NCBI RefSeq assembly: GCF_000332995.1
Contig: NZ_BANS01000030.1
Coordinates: forward strand, 17,126 to 81,125
Direction of reading: 5' to 3'
DNA: 64,000 bases
Source: Gordonia amicalis NBRC 100051 = JCM 11271
GTDB taxonomy: Bacteria > Actinomycetota > Actinomycetes > Mycobacteriales > Mycobacteriaceae
Shown: piece after piece, positions 27,628 to 35,619 of the stretch
How the letters are laid out: each line of letters begins with the position of its first letter
Numbering within the stretch: the stretch's first letter is position 1
Translations under genes and position numbers: made by a program
The notes under the pieces: generated by a model
What the model was told of the DNA's origin: nothing
Databases searched by the model: none
What the model saw: the letters and a program-made list of their open reading frames with translations, nothing else

Positions 27628-27702
27628 ATGGGAAAGCGCGGACGCAAGAAGCGCGCTCGTAAGAAGAACGCTGCCAACCACGGCAAGCGTCCCAACGCCT
27701 GA
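27628..27702 (+). CDS. Ribosomal micro-protein bL37
   Basis: A 24-residue, highly basic protein starting MGKRGRKKRARKK and ending in HGKRPNA. Apart from the first Met it is about half Lys/Arg. This matches bL37, the small extra large-subunit protein seen in mycobacterial ribosome structures. A strong SD (AAAAGGAG, 27613-27620) lies 7 bases before the ATG, and a hairpin plus T-run follows at 27748-27783. It is easily missed because of its size. It lies between the biotinyl protein and rshA genes, transcribed opposite to both. Confidence 0.88.
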   Translation: MGKRGRKKRARKKNAANHGKRPNA

Positions 27703-27747
27703 TCTTCGCCTCTCGGCGGGGTTCGGCGAACGAGCACCAAGAAAAAC

Positions 27748-27783
27748 GCCCGGGTACGGCCACCATGGCCGCCCGGGCTTTTT
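27748..27783 (+). terminator. Intrinsic terminator after bL37
   Basis: GCCCGGG (27748-27754) pairs with CCCGGGC (27772-27778), with an inner GGCC/GGCC stem, followed by TTTTT. An A-run at 27742-27746 makes it usable on the minus strand for rshA as well. Confidence 0.88.
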
Positions 27784-27821
27784 CGTGTCCGGCCTCCGCA
27801 CGGTCGGAGGCCGGATCGGGT

Positions 27822-28109
27822 TCAGCGGTCGGTTTCGGCGATCTCCTGGATGATGACCGTCTTACGGATCTCCACTCGCAGACGATCGCGCAGACCCTGA
27901 GGTGCCTGGTCGCCGCCGCATTTGCGGTTGACGAGCGCCTTCAGCTGCAGCTCGATGCCGTAATGGGCGAGGCAGGACGGGCAGGTGTCGAGGTGCCCCT
28001 GGAGCCGCCTGCGGGCGTTCTCGTCGCATTCGTTGTCCAGCAGCAGCCAGACGTCGGCGATCACCGCGGAGCAGTCGAGCTGGGTGAGTTCCGGATCGAT
28101 GTCGCTCAT
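27822..28109 (-). CDS. rshA: Zinc-binding anti-sigma factor of SigH (RshA-like)
   Basis: 95 residues of the ZAS family. The zinc site is C-x9-H-x3-C-x2-C ([21 protein letters not shown]), plus a later KCGG. RshA holds SigH inactive under reducing conditions and releases it on disulfide stress or heat. The start ATG at 28109 overlaps the sigH stop (ATGA), so the ratio of sigma to anti-sigma is set by coupled translation. The operon order sigH-rshA is as in mycobacteria. Confidence 0.93.
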   Translation of the reverse strand: MSDIDPELTQLDCSAVIADVWLLLDNECDENARRRLQGHLDTCPSCLAHYGIELQLKALVNRKCGGDQAPQGLRDRLRVEIRKTVIIQEIAETDR

Positions 28110-28900
28110 CGCGCCACCTCCGCACCCTTCGCGCTGGCGGATCGGTTGAAACCACGCTCCCGCGCGACGTCGGCCAGCAGTTCACGCAGCTGACGGCGTC
28201 CCCGGTGGAGTCGGGACATGACGGTGCCGATGGGGGTGTCCATGATCTCGGCGATCTCCTTGTACGGCAGGCCTTCCACGTCGGCGTAGTACACGGCCAT
28301 CCGGAAATCCTCCGGGAGCTCCTGCAGCGCGGCCTTGATGTCGTCGTCCGGAAGGGCGTCGAGGGCCTCGATCTCCGCCGAGCGCAACCCCTGTGAGGTG
28401 TGCTCGGCAGTCGACGCGAGCTGCCAGTCGGTGATCTCGTCGGTCGGGTACTGCGCGGGTTGGCGCTGTTTCTTGCGGTAGCCGTTGATGTAGGTGTTGG
28501 TCAGGATCCGGTAGAGCCACGCCTTGAGGTTGGTGCCCTCCCGGAACGACGCGAAGGCGGTGAACGCCTTGATGTAGGTCTCCTGGACGAGGTCCTCGGC
28601 ATCGGCGGGATTGCGGGTCATCCGCAGGGCGGCACCGTACATCTGGTCGAGCAGCGGCAGGGCGTCGCGCTCGAACCGTTCGGTGAGCTCCGCGGGCGAC
28701 TCGCTCGGATCGGTGCGCCGCGGCGCACCCTTCTCGGCAGACCCCTTCTCGGTGTCGGCTGACTCGGCTTCGGCCACTACGATCCCTTCGATGAGAGGCG
28801 TCACTGGGACGTTGCCGGTCAAGCTTACCGACCTCGGCCCAGGCAGGAGAGGCCTCGCCTCCACGAGTTCCGGTGGTTCGAGTACCGCCGTTGAGCTCAT
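28106..28900 (-). CDS. sigH: ECF sigma factor SigH
   Basis: 264 residues from the ATG at 28900, which follows AGGAGG at 10 bases. Sigma region 2 has [17 protein letters not shown] and [20 protein letters not shown], and region 4 has [29 protein letters not shown]. It is close to SigH of mycobacteria but has about 50 extra N-terminal residues, so an internal start cannot be excluded. SigH directs the response to oxidative and heat stress (thioredoxins, chaperones). A SigH-type promoter lies just upstream at 28954-28980, so it is probably autoregulated. Confidence 0.92.
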   Translation of the reverse strand: MSSTAVLEPPELVEARPLLPGPRSVSLTGNVPVTPLIEGIVVAEAESADTEKGSAEKGAPRRTDPSESPAELTERFERDALPLLDQMYGAALRMTRNPADAEDLVQETYIKAFTAFASFREGTNLKAWLYRILTNTYINGYRKKQRQPAQYPTDEITDWQLASTAEHTSQGLRSAEIEALDALPDDDIKAALQELPEDFRMAVYYADVEGLPYKEIAEIMDTPIGTVMSRLHRGRRQLRELLADVARERGFNRSASAKGAEVAR

Positions 28901-28953
28901 ATCGGTTCGACCTCCTCGCATGCGCTCCCGATCATCACGTCGCAACCAGTCAC

Positions 28954-28980
28954 AACAGGCCGGGACGGGAGGTTTGTTCC
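28954..28980 (-). promoter_or_regulatory. SigH-type autoregulatory promoter
   Basis: On the minus strand GGAACA (28980-28975) is followed after 18 bases by GTT (28956-28954). SigH/SigR promoters have GGAAY and GTT separated by 17-20 bases. The site is about 55 bp before the sigH ATG, the right distance for the known SigH autoregulatory loop. Confidence 0.75.
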
Positions 28981-29106
28981 CGACGTGATCCGTCACATCG
29001 GCAGAATTCGACCCCGAGCAGGGCAGCTCCGCCGACAACGGTGGACCGGGGGCGGCTCGCTTACGCTTTCCACGTCCCGACTCCGTCCCCCAGGAGGCTC
29101 CCGACC

Positions 29107-29601
29107 ATGGCGGCAACACCGGCGATCGCTGCACTCGAACGCGCGAAGGTCGTGCACACCGTGCACCGCTACGACCACGACCCGCGGTCGGAGGCCTACG
29201 GGGCCGAGGCCGTCGAGGCCCTCGCCGACTCGCTCGGGGTGGTCGGCGAACAGATCTTCAAGACGCTCGTCGTCGAATTGTCCGGCGGCGATCGCCCCGG
29301 GCTCGCCGTCGCCGTGGTCCCGGTCCCCCGCAAACTGTCGGTGAAGGCGGCCGCCGCCGCACTCGGTGCGTCGAAGGCGCAGATGGCCGAGGCCAAGGCC
29401 GTCACCCGCAGCACCGGTTACGTCCTCGGCGGCGTCTCGCCCGTCGGCCAGCGCACCGCCCTGCCGACGGTCGTCGACTCCTCGGCGCTCGAGTTCGACC
29501 GGATTCTCTGCAGCGCAGGCAGACGCGGACTCGAGATCGCCCTCGCACCGGCCGACCTCGTGGCGGTCACCAAGGCGGTGGTCGCCGACATCGCCGTGTG
29601 A
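29107..29601 (+). CDS. ybaK: Cys-tRNA(Pro) deacylase (YbaK/EbsC family)
   Basis: 164 residues. The YbaK/ProX editing-domain pattern is clear: [10 protein letters not shown], the [15 protein letters not shown] strand with the family Lys, then [11 protein letters not shown], and a final segment with [15 protein letters not shown]. The family hydrolyses mischarged Cys-tRNA(Pro). The start ATG at 29107 was chosen because the match begins there; it follows CAGGAGG. It is divergent from sigH; a homologue lies close to sigH in M. tuberculosis too. Confidence 0.92.
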   Translation: MAATPAIAALERAKVVHTVHRYDHDPRSEAYGAEAVEALADSLGVVGEQIFKTLVVELSGGDRPGLAVAVVPVPRKLSVKAAAAALGASKAQMAEAKAVTRSTGYVLGGVSPVGQRTALPTVVDSSALEFDRILCSAGRRGLEIALAPADLVAVTKAVVADIAV

Positions 29602-29639
29602 GGTCCCTTGTGTCGCAGGCGTAGGGCAGCATGGTGACC

Positions 29640-30404
29640 ATGTGCGGACGCTATGCGGTGACCACCGATCCGGCGAAGCTGGCGGCGGAGATCGACGCGG
29701 TCAACGAGGTACCCGACCCCCCGGCGGCGGATGCCGCCGACCTGGACTCCCCTGGTCCGCGCTCCCCCGGCCCGAACTACAACGTCGCGCCCACGACCAC
29801 GGTGATGACCGTGGTCAAGCGGCATTCACCGGAGGACCCGCACGACGACCCGCTGCTGCGCATCCGCGCCATGCGGTGGGGGCTCGTGCCGCCGTGGAGC
29901 AAGGAGGTCGGCAAGGGTCCGCTGCTCTTCAACGCCCGGGCCGAGAGCGCCGCGGAGAAGAGTTCGTTCCGTGCCTCGGTGAAGTCCAAGCGATGCCTCG
30001 TGCCGATGGACGGCTGGTACGAGTGGAAGAAGGGTCCGCTCGACAGCAAGGGCAAGCCCACCAAGGTCCCGTTCTACATGTCCCCGCAGGACGGCACGCG
30101 GTTGTTCATGGCCGGGTTGTGGTCGGTCTGGCACGACAAGAACTCCGACGACGCGCCGCCCCTGCTGAGCTGCTCGATCCTCACCACCGATGCCGTGGGC
30201 AAACTGCGCGACGTGCATGACCGGATGCCGCTGATCATGCCGTTCGACAACTGGGATGCCTGGCTCGATCCCGACCACCGGGCACCGGACGAGCTGTTCG
30301 CCGCGCCCGCGGAGCGTCTCGCGGAGGCGATCGACATCCGCGAGGTCGCCCCGCTGGTCAACCGCGTCGCCAACAACGGACCGGAGTTGCTCAACCCCCT
30401 GTGA
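29640..30404 (+). CDS. SRAP-family abasic-site DNA-protein crosslink protein (HMCES/YedK-like)
   Basis: 254 residues. I chose the ATG at 29640, not 29631, because the catalytic Cys must be residue 2 (MCGRYAVTT). After Met removal that Cys forms a thiazolidine crosslink with abasic sites in single-stranded DNA. Other family residues are visible: PNYNVAPTT (Asn), MRWGLVPPW, FNARAES (Glu) and DVHDRMPLIM (His). It equals Rv3226c by position after ybaK, and is the last gene of the conserved core here. Confidence 0.92.
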   Translation: MCGRYAVTTDPAKLAAEIDAVNEVPDPPAADAADLDSPGPRSPGPNYNVAPTTTVMTVVKRHSPEDPHDDPLLRIRAMRWGLVPPWSKEVGKGPLLFNARAESAAEKSSFRASVKSKRCLVPMDGWYEWKKGPLDSKGKPTKVPFYMSPQDGTRLFMAGLWSVWHDKNSDDAPPLLSCSILTTDAVGKLRDVHDRMPLIMPFDNWDAWLDPDHRAPDELFAAPAERLAEAIDIREVAPLVNRVANNGPELLNPL

Positions 30405-30411
30405 TGCCGAC

Positions 30412-31440
30412 TCACGCATCCGCGACCAGCACTGCGGCCCCGTCGAAGCGTCCCGCCGCGAGGTCGGCGAGTGCGCGATCGGCCTGCGACATCGGGTACC
30501 GGTGGGTCGTCGCCCGGACGCCGTGCTGGGCGGCCAGCGTCAGGAACTCGACGCCGTCGGCGCGAGTGTTGGCGGTGACGGAGCGGATCTCCTTCTCGTA
30601 GAACAGCTCCCGCTCATAGTTGAGCGGAGGGATGTCACTGAGATGGATGCCGGCGATCGACAGGACGCCGCCACGGTCGAGTGCGCGCATCGCGACCGGG
30701 ACCAGCTCGCCGACCGGGGCGAAGGTGATGGCCGCGTCGAGCGGCACCGGCGGGGCGTCGGTGGCGTCTCCCACCGACGCCGCGCCGAGGTCGGCGGCCA
30801 ATCGCCGGGACTGTTCCCCGCGCGTCAGGACGTGCACCTCGATCCCGAGCGCGATCGCCAGCTGCGCACACAGGTGGGCACTGCCGCCGAAACCGTAGAG
30901 CCCCAACCTCTTCGGACGTCGGCCATCAGTCTCGAGATCGTCGAGGAGGCCGGTCCGGCGCAGTGCGCGATAGCCGATGATGCCCGCACACAGCAGCGGG
31001 GCGATCGCCACGTCGTCGATCCCGGACGGCAGCGGATACGCGAACGCGGCGGGGACGGTGACGAACTCGGCGTAACCGCCGTCGACCGCCCATCCGGTGT
31101 ACACCGATGCCGCACAGAGGTTCTCGGCACCTCGGACGCAACGATCACAGGTGCCGTCGGTGCTGTGCAGCCAGGCCACGCCGACCCGGTCGCCGAGCGC
31201 GAAACCGTCGGCGTCGTGACCGAGTTCGACGACCTCCCCGACCACCTCGTGACCAGGTGTCACGCCTGTGCGGCGGACCGGCAGATCACCCTCGGCGACA
31301 TGCAGGTCGGTGCGACAAACGCCGCACGCGCGCACCCGGACCAGCAGTTCACCGGGCCCGGGCCGCGGATCCGGTTTGTCGACGAGCCGCAGCGGACGTG
31401 TGTCGATCGGCCCCGGCTCGGTCACCGCCCAAGCACGCAT
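30412..31440 (-). CDS. Zinc-dependent alcohol dehydrogenase family protein
   Basis: 342 residues of the medium-chain dehydrogenase family. Catalytic zinc ligands: Cys in GVCRTDLH, His-Glu in GHEVVG and Cys later; structural zinc cysteines in [12 protein letters not shown]. The nucleotide loop is [10 protein letters not shown]. The type ([13 protein letters not shown]) resembles mycobacterial AdhA/AdhP-like enzymes that oxidise primary alcohols; the true substrate is unknown. It converges on the SRAP gene with a 7-bp gap. Its upstream region is shared with the double operator of the ABC exporter. Confidence 0.85.
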   Translation of the reverse strand: MRAWAVTEPGPIDTRPLRLVDKPDPRPGPGELLVRVRACGVCRTDLHVAEGDLPVRRTGVTPGHEVVGEVVELGHDADGFALGDRVGVAWLHSTDGTCDRCVRGAENLCAASVYTGWAVDGGYAEFVTVPAAFAYPLPSGIDDVAIAPLLCAGIIGYRALRRTGLLDDLETDGRRPKRLGLYGFGGSAHLCAQLAIALGIEVHVLTRGEQSRRLAADLGAASVGDATDAPPVPLDAAITFAPVGELVPVAMRALDRGGVLSIAGIHLSDIPPLNYERELFYEKEIRSVTANTRADGVEFLTLAAQHGVRATTHRYPMSQADRALADLAAGRFDGAAVLVADA

Positions 31441-31517
31441 GCCCCTCAGGTTAGTGCCGGACACACGACGCCGCGCGGTCTTGAACATGACCGGTATCAC
31501 TCCTGGGGACGTCATCA

Positions 31518-31559
31518 TGCCGACAGGGTGTCGGTATCGTTGTCGACATGGTGTCGGCA
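31518..31559. promoter_or_regulatory. Double palindromic operator upstream of the ABC exporter
   Basis: Two palindromes stand side by side: CCGACA-GGG-TGTCGG (31520-31534, perfect) and TGTCGACA-TGG-TGTCGGCA (31541-31559, imperfect). The outermost arms TGCCGACA and TGTCGGCA are also exact complements. The block ends 20 bp before the permease start. The spacing of 21-24 bp places both on one DNA face. It is the likely operator of the TetR encoded third in the operon (33401). Confidence 0.7.
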
Positions 31560-31578
31560 AACCTGCGAGAGCAGTGAC

Positions 31579-32706
31579 ATGTTCCTCGCACTACGTGAAC
31601 TCTCATTCGCACGCGGACGATTCGCCCTGATGGGCTCGGTGGTCGCGCTCATCGCCATCCTGATGGTGCTGCTCAGCGGGCTGTCGGTCGGTCTGGTGAA
31701 CGACGGCGTCTCCGGCCTGAAGAAGTTGCCGGTGACCTCCTTCGCGTTCCAGAAGGACGTCGCCACGGATTCCGCTTTCTCGCGCTCTCTGGTGCCGACT
31801 TCGGCCGTCGAGAAGTGGGCGCAGCAGCCGGAGGTCGAGGACGCCGCCCCGTTCGGCAACACGTTGATCAACGGCCGGACCAACACCGGCGTCGACATCG
31901 ACCTCGCCCTTTTCGGCGTCGAACCGAACACCTTCGTCAACCCCGCCGCCGCGGACGGCGACTCGCTCTCCGGTGCACCGGGAGAGCTCGTCATCAGCGA
32001 GACCGCCGCCGAGGACGGCCTCGCGATCGGCGACACGGTCACCGTCGAGCCGCTGGGTACGCAGCTTCGCGTCGTGGGAATCCTCGACGGTCAGAGCACT
32101 TTCGGACACGTCGACGTCGCCTACGTGCCGCTCGGCACCTGGCAGGAGATCGGCGCCGGGTCGCGTCCCGGCGAGCCGGTGCCGCCCCGCGTCTACGAGG
32201 ACATCACCGCTGTCGCAGTGCAGGCGGGCAACGGCGTCGACCTGGCGGCCGGTGACGCAGCCGCGAACACCACCTCGCTCACCCTCGACGAATCCTTCGG
32301 CGCCTCACCGGGATACACCGCCGAGACGTCGACCCTGACACTGATCGAGGCATTTCTGTACGCGATCTCGGCACTCGTCGTCGGGGCGTTCTTCACCGTC
32401 TGGACGATCCAGCGCAGGCAGCAGATCGCGGTGATGCGGGCGATGGGCGCCTCCACCGGATACCTGCTGCGCGACTCGCTGATGCAGTCGTTCATCCTGC
32501 TGCTCGTCTCGGCCGGGGTGGGTATAGGCATCGGCGTCGGCCTCGGGGCCGCCATCGGCTCCACCCCGATGCCCTTCGCCCTCGAGACCGGTTCGGTCGC
32601 AGGGGCCGGCGCCCTGCTCGTGCTCTTCGGCATGATCGGCGCCGCCGTGGCCGTCCTCCGCATCACCCGTGTCGATCCCCTGACCGCCCTGGGAGGCAAC
32701 CGATGA
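31579..32706 (+). CDS. ABC transporter permease (MacB/FtsX-like)
   Basis: 375 residues. One N-terminal membrane helix ([22 protein letters not shown]), a periplasmic-type domain of about 230 residues, and three C-terminal helices give the MacB/FtsX fold. Family sequence signs are [27 protein letters not shown] and the final [13 protein letters not shown]. It forms an exporter or mechanotransmission complex with the ATPase overlapping its end (ATGA, 32703-32706). The substrate is unknown. Operators for the linked TetR lie just before the start. Confidence 0.87.
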   Translation: MFLALRELSFARGRFALMGSVVALIAILMVLLSGLSVGLVNDGVSGLKKLPVTSFAFQKDVATDSAFSRSLVPTSAVEKWAQQPEVEDAAPFGNTLINGRTNTGVDIDLALFGVEPNTFVNPAAADGDSLSGAPGELVISETAAEDGLAIGDTVTVEPLGTQLRVVGILDGQSTFGHVDVAYVPLGTWQEIGAGSRPGEPVPPRVYEDITAVAVQAGNGVDLAAGDAAANTTSLTLDESFGASPGYTAETSTLTLIEAFLYAISALVVGAFFTVWTIQRRQQIAVMRAMGASTGYLLRDSLMQSFILLLVSAGVGIGIGVGLGAAIGSTPMPFALETGSVAGAGALLVLFGMIGAAVAVLRITRVDPLTALGGNR

Positions 32707-33383
32707 GCGCACTCACCCTCTCCGAGGTCAGCCTCGTGCACGGGGACGGCGAGGACGTCGTCACCGCACTCGACACCGTGAGCATCGACGTCGCGCCCGG
32801 TGAGTTCGTCGCCGTCATGGGGCCGTCCGGTTCGGGTAAGTCCAGCCTGCTGGCCGTCGCGGGCGGTCTGATCACTCCGACCTCGGGGACGGTCACCGTC
32901 GACGACACCGACCTGAGCACCGCGTCGAAACGAGAGCTGACCCGCATCCGGCGCGAACACATCGGATTCGTCTTCCAGAGCGGCAACCTTCTCGACGCAC
33001 TGACCGTCGAGGATCAGTTACGGTTGCCACTGACCTTCGGCCGCGTCACCGACCCCCGCTCTCCCGACGAGCTCCTCGCCGACGTCGGCATGTCGCACAA
33101 GGCCAAGCGTCGTCCCCACCAGCTCTCCGGAGGTGAGCGGCAGCGTGTGGGCATCGCCCGGGCACTGATGACCCGGCCGGATGTACTCCTCGTAGACGAG
33201 CCCACGGCCGCGCTCGACCGCCGGCGGAGCCACGAGATCGTCGAGCTCCTGGCCCATGAAGCCCATGAGCACGGCGTCGCGACGGTCATGGTCACCCACG
33301 ACCACGAGGTCGTCGCGCATTGTGACAAGGTGTACGAAATGGTCGACGGAAAGCTCACGCCGGGATCGCCGGCATCCAGATGA
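32703..33383 (+). CDS. ABC transporter ATP-binding protein (MacB/LolD-like)
   Basis: 226 residues. Walker A GPSGSGKSS (about residues 40-48), Q-loop FVFQSGNLL, signature LSGGERQRVGIARAL, Walker B VLLVDEPTAALD, and the H-loop THDHE. It is the partner of the permease, whose stop it overlaps by 4 bp. Together with the TetR gene 18 bp downstream it makes a three-gene operon typical of self-regulated drug or lipid export. Confidence 0.92.
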   Translation: MSALTLSEVSLVHGDGEDVVTALDTVSIDVAPGEFVAVMGPSGSGKSSLLAVAGGLITPTSGTVTVDDTDLSTASKRELTRIRREHIGFVFQSGNLLDALTVEDQLRLPLTFGRVTDPRSPDELLADVGMSHKAKRRPHQLSGGERQRVGIARALMTRPDVLLVDEPTAALDRRRSHEIVELLAHEAHEHGVATVMVTHDHEVVAHCDKVYEMVDGKLTPGSPASR

Positions 33384-33400
33384 GCTGAGGAGGTGGGCGT

Positions 33401-34015
33401 TTGCCACGCATTCAAGCGCCCACTGTCGCCGAGCATCGACGACAGCAGATCCAGGCGATCCTCGCCGGCGCGAAGGCCATCCTGGCCGAGACCGGCGAGG
33501 CGCCGACCCTGGCCGCGGTCGGCAAGCGCGTCGGCCTCGCCCGCTCGAGCGTCTACCAGTACTACTCGTCGAGCGAGGAACTCCTGGCCGCGGTCGTGGC
33601 TGATCTGTTCCCCAGTTGGGGCCGGTTCGTCCGCGATCGTGTCGGTGCGCAGACCGAACCCGGACAGCAGATCTGGGGTTACATCTGTGCCAACGTCGAA
33701 TTGTTCGTCGGTTCGGAACAGGCTGTGGCGAATGCGCTTGCCCGGGTGGTCGATCCGAGTGTCCTACAGGAGCCGATGCAGCGGTTCCATCGGGAACTGC
33801 AGGAGCCGCTCGTCGAAGCCCTCGTCGCGCACGGCGAGCAACGTCCGCTCGAGGTGGCCCAGCTGATCGACGCGGTGATCGTCCAGGCGTGCAGGTCACT
33901 GGGTGCCGAGCATTCCGAGACGGCGACGTCGCCACCTGCGAACGCAGACGGGTCCGAGATCACCGCGATGATCCGCCGGTTGCTCGGCGGCTATCTCGGA
34001 CTCCCCGACCACTGA
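33401..34015 (+). CDS. TetR-family regulator of the ABC exporter operon
   Basis: 204 residues. The HTH is at about residues 12-60 (QAILAGAKAILAETG, then LAAVGKRVGLARSSVYQYYSSSEELL). The start is TTG at 33401, set by AGGAGG at 33388-33393, seven bases away; no ATG is available. It probably represses its own operon through the palindromes at 31518-31559. It converges on the Baeyer-Villiger monooxygenase gene with a 12-bp gap. Confidence 0.88.
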   Translation: MPRIQAPTVAEHRRQQIQAILAGAKAILAETGEAPTLAAVGKRVGLARSSVYQYYSSSEELLAAVVADLFPSWGRFVRDRVGAQTEPGQQIWGYICANVELFVGSEQAVANALARVVDPSVLQEPMQRFHRELQEPLVEALVAHGEQRPLEVAQLIDAVIVQACRSLGAEHSETATSPPANADGSEITAMIRRLLGGYLGLPDH

Positions 34016-34027
34016 CCTGGGCTCCGG

Positions 34028-35539
34028 TCAGCGGAATGCGTAGTCACTCAAGGGGAATGAGTCCATCTCGCGCAGGGTGCGCAGCGTGGAGGCAGGACGC
34101 AGGAGCGTCGCCTCACCGTGCTGATTGAAGTAGTAGCTCCGCGACGTCGTGCAGTCGCCGTTGTAGAACACCGACGACTGCAGGCGGCGGGTCGCCTCGT
34201 CGAGGAAGTCGGCGTTGGCCGCCTCGGTGACCTCGAAGGTGTCCCGGCCGCGGCGTCGGAGTTCACCGAAGAGGCGGGTGATGTGTTTCATCTGCCCCTC
34301 GATGGTGGTGAAGTAGGACAGGCCGCTGTAGGAGTACGGACTGTTGAGCGAGATGAAGTTGGGGAACTTCGGCACCGCGACGCCCTCGTAGGCCTGGAAT
34401 CGGCCCTCCCGCCAGAACTTCCCGAGGTCGCGGCCCTCCCGGCCGATGATCTCGAAGGCGGGAAAATTGACGTCCCACAGGTTGAATCCGGTGGCCAGGA
34501 CCAGGGTGTCGATCTCGGTCTTGGTGCCGTCGCCGGCGAGGATGCCGTCCGCCTCGAGCCGGGCGATCCCGCTGGTCTCCAGTGTCACATTCGGTCTGGC
34601 GAAGCTCGGGAAGTAGGTGTTGGAGAAGGTGGGACGCTTGCATCCGAAGTCGTAGTCCGGCGTCAGCTTTCGTCGCAACTCCGGGTCGGGGACCTGTGAT
34701 CGCAGGTGCGCCTTGCCGAGTCCCGCAGCCAGCTTGTTGCCCGGCTTGAACTGCTTGAAGTGGAGGACGCCGAAGACCATCAGCATCTCCAGCAACGAGG
34801 TGTTGACCAGCCGTGCTGCGCGCTGGGTCAACGGGATTCGCCGGAACAGCTGCTGCACCGGCGACGGGATCGCGAAGTCGATCTTGGGCACCACCCAGAT
34901 CGGTGTCCGCTGAAAGACGGTGAGCGCATCGGCACGCTCGGCGATCTCCGGGATCAGCTGGACGGCGGTGGCGCCGGTGCCGATGACCGCCACCTTCTTA
35001 CCGGTGAAGTCGAAGCCGTCCTGCCACGCCGCGGTGTGCAGGATCGTGCCCTGGAAGTTCTTGATCCCCGGGAAGTCCGGGACGTGCGGCTGGGAGAGAA
35101 AGCCGGTCGCGGTCACCAGGTACCGGGCGGTGCGCTCGGTTCCGTCACCGGTGCGCACTCGCCAGAGACGCGCGGTGTCGTCCCACTCGGCGCCGTCGAC
35201 CGTCGTCTGGAATTCCATGTGCCGTTTGAGGTCGTACTTGTCCGCGACGTGATGTGCATACCGCTTGAGCTCGGGACCGGGGGCGAACAGTCGAGACCAG
35301 TTCGGGTTGGGCTCGAAGGAGTACGAGTAGGTGACCGAGGCGATGTCGACGGCGAGACCGGGATAGTGGTTCACGTGCCAGGTCCCGCCGAGATCGTCCT
35401 CCCGCTCGAGGATCGCGATGTTGTCGATGCCCAGGCGTTTGAATGCGATGGCCGCGCCCATCCCACCGAATCCCGCGCCGACGATCAGGACGTCGTGGGC
35501 AGGAGCCTCGTGAGCAGGAGCGTCGTGTGCAGGTTGCAT
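34028..35539 (-). CDS. Flavin-containing Baeyer-Villiger-type monooxygenase
   Basis: 503 residues from ATG at 35539. The FAD-binding motif is LIVGAGFGGMGAA, the NADPH-binding motif VAVIGTGATAVQ. The Baeyer-Villiger fingerprint FxGxxxHxxxW is present as FQGTILHTAAW. The family inserts oxygen into ketones or N/S-containing compounds. With an alkane or ketone pathway in the window, acetone or long-chain ketones are possible substrates, but nothing in the sequence shows which. A short APAHE/APAHD repeat precedes the FAD domain. A palindromic operator lies 15-40 bp upstream. Confidence 0.9.
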   Translation of the reverse strand: MQPAHDAPAHEAPAHDVLIVGAGFGGMGAAIAFKRLGIDNIAILEREDDLGGTWHVNHYPGLAVDIASVTYSYSFEPNPNWSRLFAPGPELKRYAHHVADKYDLKRHMEFQTTVDGAEWDDTARLWRVRTGDGTERTARYLVTATGFLSQPHVPDFPGIKNFQGTILHTAAWQDGFDFTGKKVAVIGTGATAVQLIPEIAERADALTVFQRTPIWVVPKIDFAIPSPVQQLFRRIPLTQRAARLVNTSLLEMLMVFGVLHFKQFKPGNKLAAGLGKAHLRSQVPDPELRRKLTPDYDFGCKRPTFSNTYFPSFARPNVTLETSGIARLEADGILAGDGTKTEIDTLVLATGFNLWDVNFPAFEIIGREGRDLGKFWREGRFQAYEGVAVPKFPNFISLNSPYSYSGLSYFTTIEGQMKHITRLFGELRRRGRDTFEVTEAANADFLDEATRRLQSSVFYNGDCTTSRSYYFNQHGEATLLRPASTLRTLREMDSFPLSDYAFR

Positions 35540-35553
35540 GGAAAATCCCCGAT

Positions 35554-35578
35554 AACTGTTACCGACAGTTACCGTAAC
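35554..35578. promoter_or_regulatory. Palindromic operator upstream of the Baeyer-Villiger monooxygenase
   Basis: AACTGT-TACCG-ACAGTT (35554-35570) is a perfect inverted repeat and overlaps a second one, GTTAC-C-GTAAC (35568-35578). They lie 15-40 bp before the ATG at 35539, where a repressor would block initiation. The regulator is not identified; no adjacent regulator of the right orientation is seen except the TetR at 33401. Confidence 0.6.
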
Positions 35579-35619
35579 GTAGCACACACTCAGGCGGCCC
35601 GGAACCGCTCCGGATCGCC

